NCBI RefSeq assembly: GCF_000515335.1
Contig: NZ_KI911563.1
Span: 903,598-967,597, forward strand
Source: Cohnella panacarvi Gsoil 349
Lineage (GTDB): Bacteria > Bacillota > Bacilli > Paenibacillales > Paenibacillaceae
Length of the DNA stretch: 64,000 nucleotides
Direction: 5' to 3'
In this document: positions 1 through 7,965 of the stretch, in pieces
Position numbering within the stretch: the first letter of the stretch is position 1
How the letters are laid out: every line of letters starts with the position of its first letter
Translations under genes and position numbers: made by a program
Notes under the pieces: model-generated
Told to the model about the DNA's origin: nothing
What the model saw: only the letters and a program-made list of their open reading frames with translations
Databases searched by the model: none

Positions 1-88
1 CAAGCTCCAAATTGCTAGGCAATCCCTCGATAATTGCGGTAAGCTGCGGACCGTGCGTTTCCCCCGCGGTCAAATAACGTAAAGTCAA
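1..88 (-). CDS. aroC: chorismate synthase, N-terminal part (runs off the window)
   Basis: Only the first 29 codons are present. They read [20 protein letters not shown] after the start and then GLPSNLEL, which is the recognisable N terminus of chorismate synthase, the FMN-dependent enzyme that makes chorismate from EPSP in the shikimate pathway. The start is taken as TTG at 88 because a GGAGG lies 8 nt upstream. Chorismate is also the substrate of MqnA encoded at 2723-3610, so the neighbourhood joins the supply and use of chorismate. The ndk-cheR-aroC order matches B. subtilis. Confidence 0.93.
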   Translation of the reverse strand, partial: MTLRYLTAGETHGPQLTAIIEGLPSNLEL

Positions 89-135
89 ACTCAGTTCCTC
101 CCTTTAGCCACTAAACCCGTGAACGTCTTCTGCTC

Positions 136-165
136 ATTATATTACAGCGTTAAAGCGTTTGACAA
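136..165 (-). promoter_or_regulatory. sigma-A-type promoter for aroC
   Basis: On the minus strand TTGTCA (160-165) and TATAAT (136-141) are separated by 18 nt and lie about 50 nt before the aroC start. The -35 box overlaps the T-rich tail of the terminator at 162-195, so upstream transcription ends exactly where aroC transcription begins. Confidence 0.75.
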
Positions 166-195
166 GAAAACAGCCCGTCAAGTTCTGACGGACTG
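162..195 (-). terminator. rho-independent terminator overlapping the 3' end of the 53-aa gene
   Basis: A 10-bp stem (171-180 with 186-195, one G-T pair, 5-nt loop) is followed on the minus strand by TTTTCTTGTC. The stop codon of the upstream small gene (178-180) lies inside the stem. Confidence 0.8.
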
Positions 196-339
196 TTTCG
201 CGAGTCCCGCCGGGGATGTCGCGCGGGTTTCTCTCATATAAGTTAAAAGCTGCGTATTGTCCAAGCCAAGAATTTGCGCGCATTCCTGTACCGAGATCAA
301 ACCTCGCCGGTAAGCGGCAATGACTTTTCGTTTGTCCAT
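178..339 (-). CDS. 53-aa putative small helix-turn-helix protein
   Basis: An ATG with GGAGGG five nt upstream opens a 53-codon frame. The centre (about residues 14-35, GLISVQECAQILGLD followed by NTQLLTYM) resembles the helix-turn-helix of small DNA-binding proteins in which a glutamate-alanine-leucine pattern positions the recognition helix. The C-terminal 15 residues are polar. The gene lies 63 nt downstream of cheR and ends inside a terminator hairpin, so it is probably the last gene of the ndk-cheR transcript. I do not recognise a named family. The good ribosome site and the codon usage support a real gene; DNA binding is inference. Confidence 0.62.
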   Translation of the reverse strand: MDKRKVIAAYRRGLISVQECAQILGLDNTQLLTYMRETRATSPAGLAKQSVRT

Positions 340-358
340 TCGTTCCCTCCGTCAATCT

Positions 359-375
359 CGATAATCGTATTATCG
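359..375. repeat. perfect palindrome upstream of the 53-aa gene
   Basis: CGATAAT-CGT-ATTATCG (7-3-7) lies 20 nt upstream of the 53-aa gene start, in the gap behind cheR. There is no T tract, so it looks more like an operator or an mRNA hairpin than a terminator. Confidence 0.5.
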
Positions 376-402
376 GTTGCAAGAGTAACGAACATACGCG
401 GA

Positions 403-1221
403 TTACGTTCTTCTGTAAAAAAAAGTATCGGCGGTTTCGAGTCCGTACTGTCCCGGGGAAAAAATTTGTTCGGTGCTGCCGACGAACAGCAGTCCGCCAG
501 GCTTGAGCGCCTGCGCGAATTTGCCGTACAGCGTATGCTTCGCGTCTTCGGTGAAGTAGATCATGACGTTGCGGCATACGATCAAATCATACTTGTCGCC
601 GAACCGGTCGAGAAGCAGGTTCTGCTTCTGGAATTTAATCGCGCGCTTCAATTTATCGGCGACGCTCCACGCGCCTTCGGACGCTTTGAAATATTTCGCC
701 TTGTATTCGTTCGGCACGTCGCGCAAAGAACGTTCCAGATAGCTGCCTTCCTTCGCTTTGGCAAGAACCCCGTCGTCGATATCGGTCGCCAGCAGCGACG
801 TGCGCTCCAGCGCTCCCAGCGAATCGAGGATCATCGCGATCGTGTAAGGCTCCTCGCCCGTCGAACATGCGGCGCTCCAAATGTTCAGGCGCGCGTTCTC
901 TTCGATCATGCGAGGAAAAAACCGATCTTTGAGCACTTGCCAGCGATTCGGATTGCGCCAAAATTCGGATACGTTGATCGTCATTCTATCCAGAAACTCG
1001 TTGCGAAGACGCGGTTCGCTCGTAATCGCCGCGAAATATGCATCGAAACTCGCGAAGCCGTTCTTCATGCGCAGCGTCGTCAACCGGCGGCGCATCTGGT
1101 TCTCCTTGTATTGCGACAAGTCGATCGACGTGAACTTCTTGATGTTCGCGACGAACCGGGCGAAGTCTTCGTCCTCGGGCATGCCGTTGATCGTTAGCGG
1201 ATTCGTTCCTCTGTCTCCCAT
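403..1221 (-). CDS. cheR: chemotaxis protein methyltransferase CheR
   Basis: A 272-aa SAM-dependent O-methyltransferase that methylates glutamates of chemoreceptors. The N-terminal helical domain contains QYKENQMRRRL, which in the family contacts the receptor. It is followed by the SAM-binding domain with WSAACSTGEEPY (about residue 115) and the NVMIYF motif (about 205). The frame is open upstream to a TTG inside ndk, but I take the ATG at 1221, which has AGGGAG upstream (spacing about 12 nt, rather long). Length and order (ndk-cheR-aroC) match B. subtilis. No other chemotaxis genes are nearby. Confidence 0.9.
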   Translation of the reverse strand: MGDRGTNPLTINGMPEDEDFARFVANIKKFTSIDLSQYKENQMRRRLTTLRMKNGFASFDAYFAAITSEPRLRNEFLDRMTINVSEFWRNPNRWQVLKDRFFPRMIEENARLNIWSAACSTGEEPYTIAMILDSLGALERTSLLATDIDDGVLAKAKEGSYLERSLRDVPNEYKAKYFKASEGAWSVADKLKRAIKFQKQNLLLDRFGDKYDLIVCRNVMIYFTEDAKHTLYGKFAQALKPGGLLFVGSTEQIFSPGQYGLETADTFFYRRT

Positions 1222-1244
1222 GACGCAGGCTCTCTCCCTATTCG

Positions 1245-1688
1245 TTATATCCAAGCTTGTATCGCTTTATCGTAGGAAACCAGTTCATCTTCGGAGAAAA
1301 AGATTCCAATCTCCCGCTCCGCGTTGTCGTGCGAATCCGATCCGTGAATCAAGTTGAAATTCGTATGTATCGCGAAATCGCTGCGAATCGTGCCGGGAGC
1401 GGCTTCCAGCGCGTTCGTCTTGCCGATGAGCGCGCGGCATAGCGCGACGGCTTGATCGCCTTCCCACACCATGGCGAAGACCGGTCCCGAGGTAATGAAC
1501 GCGAGCAACCGCTCGTAGAAGTCTTTGCCTTCGTGTTCGGCGTAATGCTGCTTCGCCCGTTCGGGCGATACGTTCATCAGCTTAGCCGCGACGAGCTTCA
1601 GTCCTTTGCGTTCGAACCGGGATACGATTTCGCCGATCAATCCGCGCTGCACGCCGTCGGGCTTTACCATCAAATAGGTTCTCTCCAT
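1245..1688 (-). CDS. ndk: nucleoside diphosphate kinase
   Basis: A 147-aa protein of the usual length that transfers the gamma phosphate from ATP to nucleoside diphosphates through a phosphohistidine. It begins [16 protein letters not shown] and contains the active-site motif NLIHGSDS near residue 115. The frame is open upstream, but the ATG at 1688 has AGGAG seven nt before it and gives the family N terminus. It lies 63 nt downstream of hepT and slightly upstream of cheR in the same direction, so it is probably in the menaquinone operon transcript. Confidence 0.96.
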   Translation of the reverse strand: MERTYLMVKPDGVQRGLIGEIVSRFERKGLKLVAAKLMNVSPERAKQHYAEHEGKDFYERLLAFITSGPVFAMVWEGDQAVALCRALIGKTNALEAAPGTIRSDFAIHTNFNLIHGSDSHDNAEREIGIFFSEDELVSYDKAIQAWI

Positions 1689-1751
1689 CATTTCTCTCCT
1701 CTCTATCGCCAATCGTCGTTCGATCTTCATTTTATCACACAATTTAACGCT

Positions 1752-2726
1752 CTAATAACTTCTTTTGGCAACAAAACGGGCGATTTCGGTCAGATTACGC
1801 TTAGCCGGAATATCCGGCAAATCCTTCAACGCTTGAAGGGCTTTGTTAATATAACGGTCGGCCAGCCGTTCGGCCAGCTCCACCCCGCGGCTGGAACGGA
1901 CGAGCTTGACCGCGTTCGCCGAGCCGCCTTGTCCGTCGCTTTCGCGGATCAGACCGATCTCGTGCAGCAGCCGTTCCTTGACCGATTCGTCGGTAAGCGC
2001 GTAAAGCACCGGCAACGAAATGTTGCCCTGCCTCAAGTCGCTGCCCGGCGGTTTGCCGATCGCCTTCTCCGTACCGCATATATCGAGCAGATCGTCGGTA
2101 ATCTGGAACGACATGCCGACGTTGTAGCCGAAGCGGTACAAGGCGCCCGCGACTTTGTCCGGCGCGCCCGTCGCCATCGCCCCGAGCTGGCAGCTGATCG
2201 CGATCAAGAGCGCCGTCTTGCGGCGAATGCGCAGCAAGTAATTGCGCACGCTTTGCTCCACGTTGAAGAAGTCGCGGATTTGCTCCATCTCGCCGATGCA
2301 CATCTGCACGATCGCTCCGGACAGAATCTGATGGATTCTAACGTTCTCCAGCTCCGTAACGACGGTAAGCGCCTTGGCATAGATATAATCCCCGGTATAC
2401 ATGGCGATTCGATTATCCCACTTGGACTTGACGGTGAGTTGGCCTCGGCGGGTTTCCGCGTCGTCGATCACGTCGTCGTGCACTAGCGTTGCCATATGGA
2501 TCAATTCCAGCGGTACCGCGACCCGCTTCAGCGTCTCGAGCGAGTAAGTCCCGAATTTGCCGCTAAGCAAGACGATAATAGGCCGCAACCGTTTGCCCCC
2601 GGCTTTCAACAAATGCAGCGAAGTTTCGCTGAGCATCGGAAGATCGGAGGTGACGACCGCCGCCATACGTTCCTCTATCGCTTGCAAATCCGGCTTAAGA
2701 GCGGCATAGAGTTGCATCATTTTCAT
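1752..2726 (-). CDS. hepT: heptaprenyl diphosphate synthase component II (catalytic subunit)
   Basis: A trans-prenyltransferase of about 324 aa that extends FPP with IPP to the C35 chain used for the menaquinone side chain. The two aspartate-rich motifs are visible: HDDVIDDAETRRG near residue 85 and TDDLLD near 212, with QGNISLPVLYA after the second. The component I partner is hepS at 5801. The start ATG overlaps the mqnA stop (ATGA), which implies translational coupling. Internal ATGs at codons 3 and 4 are possible starts. Confidence 0.93.
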   Translation of the reverse strand: MKMMQLYAALKPDLQAIEERMAAVVTSDLPMLSETSLHLLKAGGKRLRPIIVLLSGKFGTYSLETLKRVAVPLELIHMATLVHDDVIDDAETRRGQLTVKSKWDNRIAMYTGDYIYAKALTVVTELENVRIHQILSGAIVQMCIGEMEQIRDFFNVEQSVRNYLLRIRRKTALLIAISCQLGAMATGAPDKVAGALYRFGYNVGMSFQITDDLLDICGTEKAIGKPPGSDLRQGNISLPVLYALTDESVKERLLHEIGLIRESDGQGGSANAVKLVRSSRGVELAERLADRYINKALQALKDLPDIPAKRNLTEIARFVAKRSY

Positions 2727-3610
2727 AGGTTCACCTGCGAACTATAGTAAGTTCCCGCGACTTTCGGCAGCGGCAGCTCCAGCAGCTCTACTGGCCTGTC
2801 CATTAAACCAAGCTCCTGCGCATAGCGAAAATAAAGCTCTAGGCCCGCTTTCTGTCGCGGACCGAAATCATGGTTCAACGTCTCGAAGAAGTAACGGTGC
2901 CAGTATTCGGCCGTTCCTCCGATTTGCTGCAACGCCTTGGCTACGATCGGCTCCCGATTCTCGTAGGAGATCCGTTTGCTCCGCGTCAAGCCTTCGTAAA
3001 TGGCGCGAACCGCCTCGGGATGAGCATGCGCGGTCTCTCGGCGCACCGCCCACAGGGCGAACGTCATCCAATGCCCGGTCCATGTGTTCCACAATTCGCC
3101 CAGATCGAGCACGCGGTATCCTTGATTCGTCCAGGAGGCGCGAATCGCGTGATCGCCGATCAGCAGCGCCGCGTCCGCGTTCTCGAGCATAGGCTCGAGC
3201 GACGGCTCGGCGTCCTCGTAGGTTGGCTTGCCGCCGTAAAACTTCTCCATGATGATCTTCAGCAAGTTCACGGAAGTGGCGGACGCCGTCGTTAGCGCGA
3301 TCCGGCCGCGGATGACTTTCTCCAGCGGCGATTTCAGGAACAGCAGGATCGATTGCACGCGGCCGTGCGCGCTCACCGATAAATTCGGCAGCAAATAATA
3401 CGCGTCGGAGGACAAGCCGTAAGCGTATGAAGAGATAGCCGCCATGTCGATCTCGCCCTCGCGAAGTTTGCGGTTGAGCGCGGCCGGCAGCTCGGATACG
3501 ATTGCTGCCGGCTCGCATAGCGTGGACGCATCGAAATGGTGGAACACGGGCCAAGAGTTCGTGTATGATATGCGCCCGATCGTAATCGGGCGCGACAGGC
3601 CGTTACTCAT
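2723..3610 (-). CDS. mqnA: chorismate dehydratase MqnA (futalosine pathway)
   Basis: A 295-aa periplasmic-binding-protein-like enzyme without a signal peptide. It starts ITIGRISYTNSWPVFHHFD and contains DMAAISSYAYGL and ATTSVNLLKI-like segments typical of the MqnA/MqnD fold. MqnA dehydrates chorismate to 3-enolpyruvylbenzoate, the first step of the futalosine route to menaquinone. A GGGGAG precedes the ATG. It overlaps ubiX by 8 nt and hepT by 4 nt. The classical Men pathway does not use this enzyme, so its presence among late quinone genes indicates the alternative pathway. MqnB-E are not in the window. Confidence 0.85.
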   Translation of the reverse strand: MSNGLSRPITIGRISYTNSWPVFHHFDASTLCEPAAIVSELPAALNRKLREGEIDMAAISSYAYGLSSDAYYLLPNLSVSAHGRVQSILLFLKSPLEKVIRGRIALTTASATSVNLLKIIMEKFYGGKPTYEDAEPSLEPMLENADAALLIGDHAIRASWTNQGYRVLDLGELWNTWTGHWMTFALWAVRRETAHAHPEAVRAIYEGLTRSKRISYENREPIVAKALQQIGGTAEYWHRYFFETLNHDFGPRQKAGLELYFRYAQELGLMDRPVELLELPLPKVAGTYYSSQVNL

Positions 3611-4208
3611 CGGATTCTCCCCATCTTCTAAACAAGTTGTGTGCGATGCCCATGCTGTCCATCACTTTGCCGACGAGGAAGCCGACGATGTCTTCGACCG
3701 TCTGCGGACCGTTGTAGAATGCCGGCATTGCGGGAATGATCCGCACGCCGAGGCGCGCGAGCTTCAGCATGTTCTCAAGATGTATGGCGGAAAGCGGGGT
3801 TTCGCGCGGCACGAGCAGAAGCGGCCTGCCTTCCTTAAGCATGACGTCCGCGGCGCGGGTCAGCAAATTCGTGGAAGCGCCGCCGGCGATCGCGGACAGC
3901 GAACCCATCGAGCAAGGGATGATGACCATGCCCTCGGCGAGGAACGATCCGCTGGCGATGCTGGCGCCGATATCGTTAAGCGGATGATAGGTCAGCCTGC
4001 CTTCTTCGGCAGCGCCCTCGAAAGCCGCCGCGAGAGCGTCTTGCCGGCGTGCGGCGTCCCAGCCCAGCTCTTCCTTCAATACGCGCCAGCCCGCATCCGA
4101 GATGACGAGATGCACGTGGATTCCGGCCGCCAGCAGTTCCTTGCATAGCTTGACCCCATAAGGAGCGCCGCTGGCGCCCGTCATGCCGACAACCCATCTT
4201 CTTACCAC
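3603..4208 (-). CDS. ubiX: flavin prenyltransferase UbiX (MqnL role)
   Basis: A 201-aa flavoprotein beginning VVGMTGASGAPYG, the FMN-binding glycine loop of UbiX, with PCSMGSLSAIAGG and PRETPLSAIHL further on. UbiX makes prenylated FMN for a UbiD-type decarboxylase. In the futalosine pathway this pair removes the carboxyl group from the prenylated naphthoate intermediate. No ubiD gene is in the window. GTG start at 4208; its first bases overlap the end of mqnP, and the 3' end overlaps mqnA. Confidence 0.92.
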   Translation of the reverse strand: MVRRWVVGMTGASGAPYGVKLCKELLAAGIHVHLVISDAGWRVLKEELGWDAARRQDALAAAFEGAAEEGRLTYHPLNDIGASIASGSFLAEGMVIIPCSMGSLSAIAGGASTNLLTRAADVMLKEGRPLLLVPRETPLSAIHLENMLKLARLGVRIIPAMPAFYNGPQTVEDIVGFLVGKVMDSMGIAHNLFRRWGESDE

Positions 4209-5077
4209 GTTCTCACCACCACGAGATCGATGAACGTGAACGCGAACACGACCGCGCTCAGAACGCCGTTCATCGTGAAGAATGCCGCGTTCAGCTTGCT
4301 CAGGTCGTTCGGCTTGACGAGACGGTGTTCATAGAGCAGAAGACCGGCCGCGATCACCATGCCGACGAAGTACGGCCAGCCGAGATCCGTAAACACGAAC
4401 AGCAAAGCGAAGCCTACGGTCGTCATGGCGTGGAATACGCGCGCGATCGCGAGCGCCCCCGCGATGCCGAAGCGCGCGGGGATCGAATGCAGCCCTTCCT
4501 TGCGGTCGAATTCGATGTCTTGGCAAGCATAGATAATATCAAAGCCTGCGGTCCATATCGCTACGGTCAAATAAAGAATAATAGAAGTCCACGTTACTTC
4601 TCCCGTAACGGCGACCCAGCCGCCGAGCGGCGCAAGGCCGATCGTAAGGCCGAGGACGATGTGGCAAGCCCATGTGAAACGCTTCGTGTAGGAATAGATG
4701 ACGGTCATGAATACGGCGATCGGAAGCAGCTTGACGGACAAGCTGTTCAATTGCGAAGCGGCCCAGAACAGAAGCGCGAACGAGATCACGATGAACAGGA
4801 TCGTTTCCGTGCTCTTGATCAGCCCTGCGGGAATCGCCCGGCTCGCCGTGCGCGGATTGCGCGCGTCGATCGCCTTGTCGATGACCCTGTTAAGCCCCAT
4901 CGCGGCGGTGCGCGCGCCGACCATCGCCATCAGGATCCAACCGCACTCGCTCCACTCCGGAAGCCGCTTATCGACGACGACGGCACCGAGAATGGCGCCC
5001 ATATAGGCGAACGGAAGAGCGAATATCGTGTGCTCGAATTTGATCATTTCAAGAAAAGTGCGTATTTTGGATATCAT
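4202..5077 (-). CDS. mqnP: UbiA-family prenyltransferase (MqnP/4-hydroxybenzoate polyprenyltransferase type)
   Basis: A 291-aa integral membrane protein with about eight hydrophobic segments. The first aspartate-rich motif is [18 protein letters not shown] and the second region contains [18 protein letters not shown]. UbiA enzymes attach a polyprenyl chain to an aromatic acid. Beside mqnA, ubiX and both hep subunits, the likely substrate is the naphthoate made by the futalosine route. The frame extends upstream into ubiE, but the ATG at 5077 overlaps the ubiE stop (ATGA) and gives the family N terminus [17 protein letters not shown]. Confidence 0.9.
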   Translation of the reverse strand: MISKIRTFLEMIKFEHTIFALPFAYMGAILGAVVVDKRLPEWSECGWILMAMVGARTAAMGLNRVIDKAIDARNPRTASRAIPAGLIKSTETILFIVISFALLFWAASQLNSLSVKLLPIAVFMTVIYSYTKRFTWACHIVLGLTIGLAPLGGWVAVTGEVTWTSIILYLTVAIWTAGFDIIYACQDIEFDRKEGLHSIPARFGIAGALAIARVFHAMTTVGFALLFVFTDLGWPYFVGMVIAAGLLLYEHRLVKPNDLSKLNAAFFTMNGVLSAVVFAFTFIDLVVVRTW

Positions 5078-5796
5078 GCCTTGTCCGTTCCCTTCGTGCC
5101 GATATGCAATGCCGCCACGCCGCCGAAGAAAGGATAAGCTTTGACGTCGCGCATGCCTACGCCGCGGAACATGTCCGCGAGCGCCTTCATGTCGGGGAAC
5201 GATATAAGCGACTCCGGCAACCAGCTGTATTGCTCGTACTTCTTGACTAATACTTTGCTGATCCACGGCATCAGCTTCTCGAAGTAAAAATAATAAATGC
5301 CTTTGAACGGTTGCCAGGTCGGCTTGGACATCTCGAGGCAGACGATCCTTCCGCCCGGTTTCGCTACGCGCAGCATCTCCCGGAGCACTTGCTCGTAATC
5401 GGGCACGTTGCGCAAGCCGAATCCGATCGTCACGTAATCGAAGCTGTTATCTTCGAACGGCAGCTCCATCGCATTGCCTTGCACGAGCGAGATTTGATCG
5501 GACAATCCGGCTTTATCGACTTTGGCTTGTCCGACGTCAAGCATGTTCCGGCTGAAATCGAGTCCGATCGTCTTGCCCGTGCCGCTCGCCTTGGCGAGCG
5601 CGATCGTCCAATCGCAGGTCCCGCAACAGAGATCGAGCGAGGTTTGGCCCGGCCGCACGTTCATCTTGCGCATCGTGAACTTGCGCCATGCCTTGTGTCT
5701 TCTGAAACTGATCACGCTGTTCATGAAATCGTACTTCGGCGCGATGTCCTCGAAGACGGCATGTACTTTGCGCTGTTTGGATTCCGCATCCATCAT
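5074..5796 (-). CDS. ubiE: demethylmenaquinone methyltransferase
   Basis: A 240-aa SAM-dependent C-methyltransferase (also called MenG/MenH) for the last step of menaquinone synthesis. Motif I is [12 protein letters not shown] near residue 55, and the family signatures [13 protein letters not shown] and [10 protein letters not shown] are clear. It lies 4 nt downstream of hepS. The order hepS-ubiE-hepT is as in B. subtilis, but here three futalosine genes are inserted before hepT. Confidence 0.95.
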   Translation of the reverse strand: MMDAESKQRKVHAVFEDIAPKYDFMNSVISFRRHKAWRKFTMRKMNVRPGQTSLDLCCGTCDWTIALAKASGTGKTIGLDFSRNMLDVGQAKVDKAGLSDQISLVQGNAMELPFEDNSFDYVTIGFGLRNVPDYEQVLREMLRVAKPGGRIVCLEMSKPTWQPFKGIYYFYFEKLMPWISKVLVKKYEQYSWLPESLISFPDMKALADMFRGVGMRDVKAYPFFGGVAALHIGTKGTDKA

Positions 5797-5800
5797 GTTG

Positions 5801-6679
5801 TTATCCCAGCTCCTTCAATGCCGCCTGCGGCTGCGGTGCCGCCGCCTGAACGAACGGCTCGATCAGAGGCTGCAGCTCTCGCATCAGCTTGTCCGATTGC
5901 AGCCTTTGCACTAACGATTGCAACTGCGTCGTCGAGTGCCGAAGCAGCTGCGTCAGCTTCTCCGCGACCGCGTATTTTTTCCATAAACCTTTGATTACGC
6001 CGAAATCTTCCTTACGATCCTGCAGCGCCCGGCGGTCTTCTTCCGTCCCGTCCTGCAGAATGTGCCACATGCCCCAGCTGCCTTCGAGCTTCGCCGGCTT
6101 ATCGACGCGGGCAAGCTCCTGCAGCAACACCTCGCAGCGGCTGAACCGTTCGACCAGCTCCGGCCATACGCGTTCGTACATGCCGCCCATGGCGCCCGTG
6201 AACGCAAGGAAAAGCCCCGACTTGATCTCGGCAGCGTGCAGCAAATATTGCTCCGCGTCCAGCTTCATCTGGGTCATACGGACGTAGAGGTTCATCTTGG
6301 CCCGGTTAATCTCGCACACCGCTTCGCTTAGCCGGCGAACCATATCGAGTTGTCCCGCTTGGGACAGCAGATGGTAGAATCTGCTGCTGAAATAATCCCC
6401 CGCGAGAACTTTAAGCTGCTGTGCCCGCATCGCCATGATGCCGGAATTCGCGGGCGCCGGGCTATTGTCAACCAGATCGTGCGTATCCAGTCCCATCTGG
6501 ACGAGCGAAGTTACGACCGATAGCAGTTCTTTCTGATGACCCGTCGCGGGCTGATGGCTTAATACCGCATATAACAAAGAAATCCTGCCTTCCGGAAAAT
6601 CCGGCAACTCCGTATGCAGGGTAATCATGTCGTGGCTCATATATTTGTTAGCCATTTGGGCTATTCGAGCTCTTGTCAT
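5801..6679 (-). CDS. hepS: heptaprenyl diphosphate synthase component I
   Basis: A 292-aa regulatory subunit of the two-component heptaprenyl diphosphate synthase. It lacks aspartate-rich catalytic motifs, as expected, but has the HepS pattern [27 protein letters not shown] and [17 protein letters not shown]. The ATG at 6679 is chosen because GGAGG lies 7 nt upstream; the longer open frame has no such site. It is the first gene of the quinone operon behind the promoter at 6758. The last 20 residues are rich in Q, P and A. Confidence 0.9.
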   Translation of the reverse strand: MTRARIAQMANKYMSHDMITLHTELPDFPEGRISLLYAVLSHQPATGHQKELLSVVTSLVQMGLDTHDLVDNSPAPANSGIMAMRAQQLKVLAGDYFSSRFYHLLSQAGQLDMVRRLSEAVCEINRAKMNLYVRMTQMKLDAEQYLLHAAEIKSGLFLAFTGAMGGMYERVWPELVERFSRCEVLLQELARVDKPAKLEGSWGMWHILQDGTEEDRRALQDRKEDFGVIKGLWKKYAVAEKLTQLLRHSTTQLQSLVQRLQSDKLMRELQPLIEPFVQAAAPQPQAALKELG

Positions 6680-6757
6680 CGTTCCGCCTCCGAACCTGTT
6701 GCCCCAAGTCCGATGCGGCCTGCGGCTAACGGGCGGCAAAGGACGTTGATTTGATCT

Positions 6758-6766
6758 ATTATAACA
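6758..6766 (-). promoter_or_regulatory. extended -10 promoter of the hepS operon
   Basis: TGTTATAAT on the minus strand combines an extended -10 (TGn) with a perfect TATAAT, 78 nt upstream of the hepS start. There is no good -35 box at 16-18 nt. Confidence 0.6.
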
Positions 6767-6805
6767 TATCCGGGTTAGGCTCGCATAAGCCCGAACCGTT
6801 GTTCA

Positions 6806-7366
6806 TTAATTTGCAAAATTTCGCTTCCAACGCTCGCCCGCCGGGGTAACGGTCATCCGGATTCGGGAGGCGACGCCTTGATCCAGCTCCAGATCGGTCG
6901 GACGCAGCCGATCGATCTGTTTGTCCGCCCAATCGCTCTTCAGCGTCTCGATCGAGGACAGCAACACGTGATCTTCATTGTTTCCATTAAACACGCGAAT
7001 AAGCAGCTGGCCCACGTTGTTTTTGTCTTTGAAAGCGAACGTAATGAGCGATTTCGCGTCAAGCCAAAGATCGGCCGGAGCGGACGCGGCCAGATCCACG
7101 GCCAGGATGCCGTGATCCCAGCGGACGCGGAGCAGCCTTACTCTAGCCGATAGATCGGCCATCTCGTCGATCAGATTATCGTCGCGCAGCATCTTCGCAT
7201 GCAACGGCTCGAACACGGCCGACGCCGCGCGCCGTTGCTCCAGCGCATCGTCCGCCGCGTTTAACCCGCTGAGCCCGACAATCGCGGCTATCCCTAAGAC
7301 GAACAACAACCCATAGCTGCGCCAATGAAATATCGACAAGCAGGCCACCCCCCATTGTGTGCGCAA
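6806..7366 (-). CDS. hypothetical membrane-anchored protein
   Basis: A frame of 186 codons between mtrB and hepS. Residues 17-36 (YGLLFVLGIAAIVGLSGL) form one hydrophobic segment near the N terminus, either a signal anchor or an uncleaved signal. The remaining 150 residues are soluble with mixed charge and no cysteines. The start could be the ATG at 7366 or a downstream GTG or TTG that follows the G-rich stretch near codon 7. The gene lies between the mtrB terminator and the hepS promoter, so it may have its own weak promoter. I do not recognise the family. Confidence 0.62.
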   Translation of the reverse strand: MRTQWGVACLSIFHWRSYGLLFVLGIAAIVGLSGLNAADDALEQRRAASAVFEPLHAKMLRDDNLIDEMADLSARVRLLRVRWDHGILAVDLAASAPADLWLDAKSLITFAFKDKNNVGQLLIRVFNGNNEDHVLLSSIETLKSDWADKQIDRLRPTDLELDQGVASRIRMTVTPAGERWKRNFAN

Positions 7367-7387
7367 GTCCCGTTACTCTATTGATAC

Positions 7388-7415
7388 AAAAAAAAGAACA
7401 GGCTATGCCTGCTCT
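7388..7415 (-). terminator. rho-independent terminator of mtrB
   Basis: A 9-bp stem (7395-7403 with 7407-7415, one G-T pair, 3-nt loop) followed on the minus strand by eight T residues. Confidence 0.92.
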
Positions 7416-7433
7416 TTTCCCGGTGTCGCGAAG

Positions 7434-7655
7434 TTACTCGCCTGCTTCGATGACCCCGTGCTTCGTCATGATCGTCGCGCGTCCCCGCACCTTCACGGCC
7501 GACGTATGCTCGGTGAACTGGGCGATAATAACTTCGCCTTTGTCCAGTTTCTCGGTGTGATGGAATTTCGTGTCTTGACCGCGCGTTAAGCCGATGACCT
7601 GCACGCCGTTATCCTTCGCCTTGACGACGAAGTATTCTTGATCGCCTGAGTTCAT
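7434..7655 (-). CDS. mtrB: tryptophan RNA-binding attenuation protein (TRAP)
   Basis: A 73-aa protein that forms an 11-subunit ring, binds tryptophan and then wraps GAG/UAG repeats in trp mRNA leaders. The sequence keeps the family core: [33 protein letters not shown] and [16 protein letters not shown]. It starts at ATG 7655 with AAGGTGA 9 nt upstream and is closed by a strong terminator. The aromatic amino-acid genes begin at aroC, 7 kb downstream on the same strand, so trp targets may lie beyond the window. No run of closely spaced GAG/TAG repeats was noticed in this window. Confidence 0.95.
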   Translation of the reverse strand: MNSGDQEYFVVKAKDNGVQVIGLTRGQDTKFHHTEKLDKGEVIIAQFTEHTSAVKVRGRATIMTKHGVIEAGE

Positions 7656-7690
7656 AGGGAGTTGTCACCTTCGATTCTCGTCATTAGATT

Positions 7691-7735
7691 AAAAAACCAT
7701 CCCTATCAACAAGGTGTCCTGTTAATCGGATGGTT
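7691..7735 (-). terminator. terminator downstream of tRNA-Pro
   Basis: AACCATCC (7695-7702) pairs with GGATGGTT (7728-7735), followed on the minus strand by a T6 run. It sits between tRNA-Pro and mtrB. A weak promoter (TTGTTG, 18 nt, TCTAAT) for mtrB overlaps its distal side. Confidence 0.8.
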
Positions 7736-7749
7736 CGCGCCTGTCAATC

Positions 7750-7826
7750 TGGTCGGAACGGAGAGATTCGAACTCTCGACCTCACCCACCCCAAGGGTGC
7801 GCGCTACCGGGCTGCGCCACGTCCCG
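7750..7826 (-). tRNA. tRNA-Pro (anticodon GGG)
   Basis: A 77-nt cloverleaf on the minus strand starting CGGGACGTGGCGCAG and ending CGTTCCGACCA with the CCA encoded. The acceptor stem CGGGACG pairs with CGTTCCG. The anticodon stem CACCC/GGGTG encloses the loop TTGGGGT, giving anticodon GGG. The T arm contains GTTCGAATC. Confidence 0.96.
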
Positions 7827-7844
7827 AATCTTAGTATGTGTGAA

Positions 7845-7874
7845 ATTATAGCATAGGCCAAAATACGGGTGCAA
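7845..7874 (-). promoter_or_regulatory. promoter of tRNA-Pro
   Basis: TTGCAC (7869-7874), an 18-nt spacer and TATAAT (7845-7850) preceded by TGC (extended -10). Transcription would start about 12 nt before the mature tRNA 5' end. Confidence 0.7.
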
Positions 7875-7890
7875 CAATTCACTAAATTAA

Positions 7891-7915
7891 TGAAGGATAA
7901 TGTAAATATCCTTCA
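7891..7915. repeat. inverted repeat between the divergent tRNA-Pro and membrane-protein genes
   Basis: TGAAGGATA and TATCCTTCA form a perfect 9-bp inverted repeat around a 7-nt AT-rich centre. No T tract follows on either strand. It may be an operator or a leader hairpin of the plus-strand gene. Confidence 0.55.
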
Positions 7916-7965
7916 GGTAAATGTTGTCAATCATGCGATACAATGAAAGATGAGGTGAAATGGGC

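Noticed and set aside
4202-5266. Long form of the UbiA prenyltransferase with 63 extra residues
   Set aside because: The extra part is antisense-like arginine/histidine-rich sequence within ubiE; the ATG at 5077 overlaps the ubiE stop and gives the normal N terminus.
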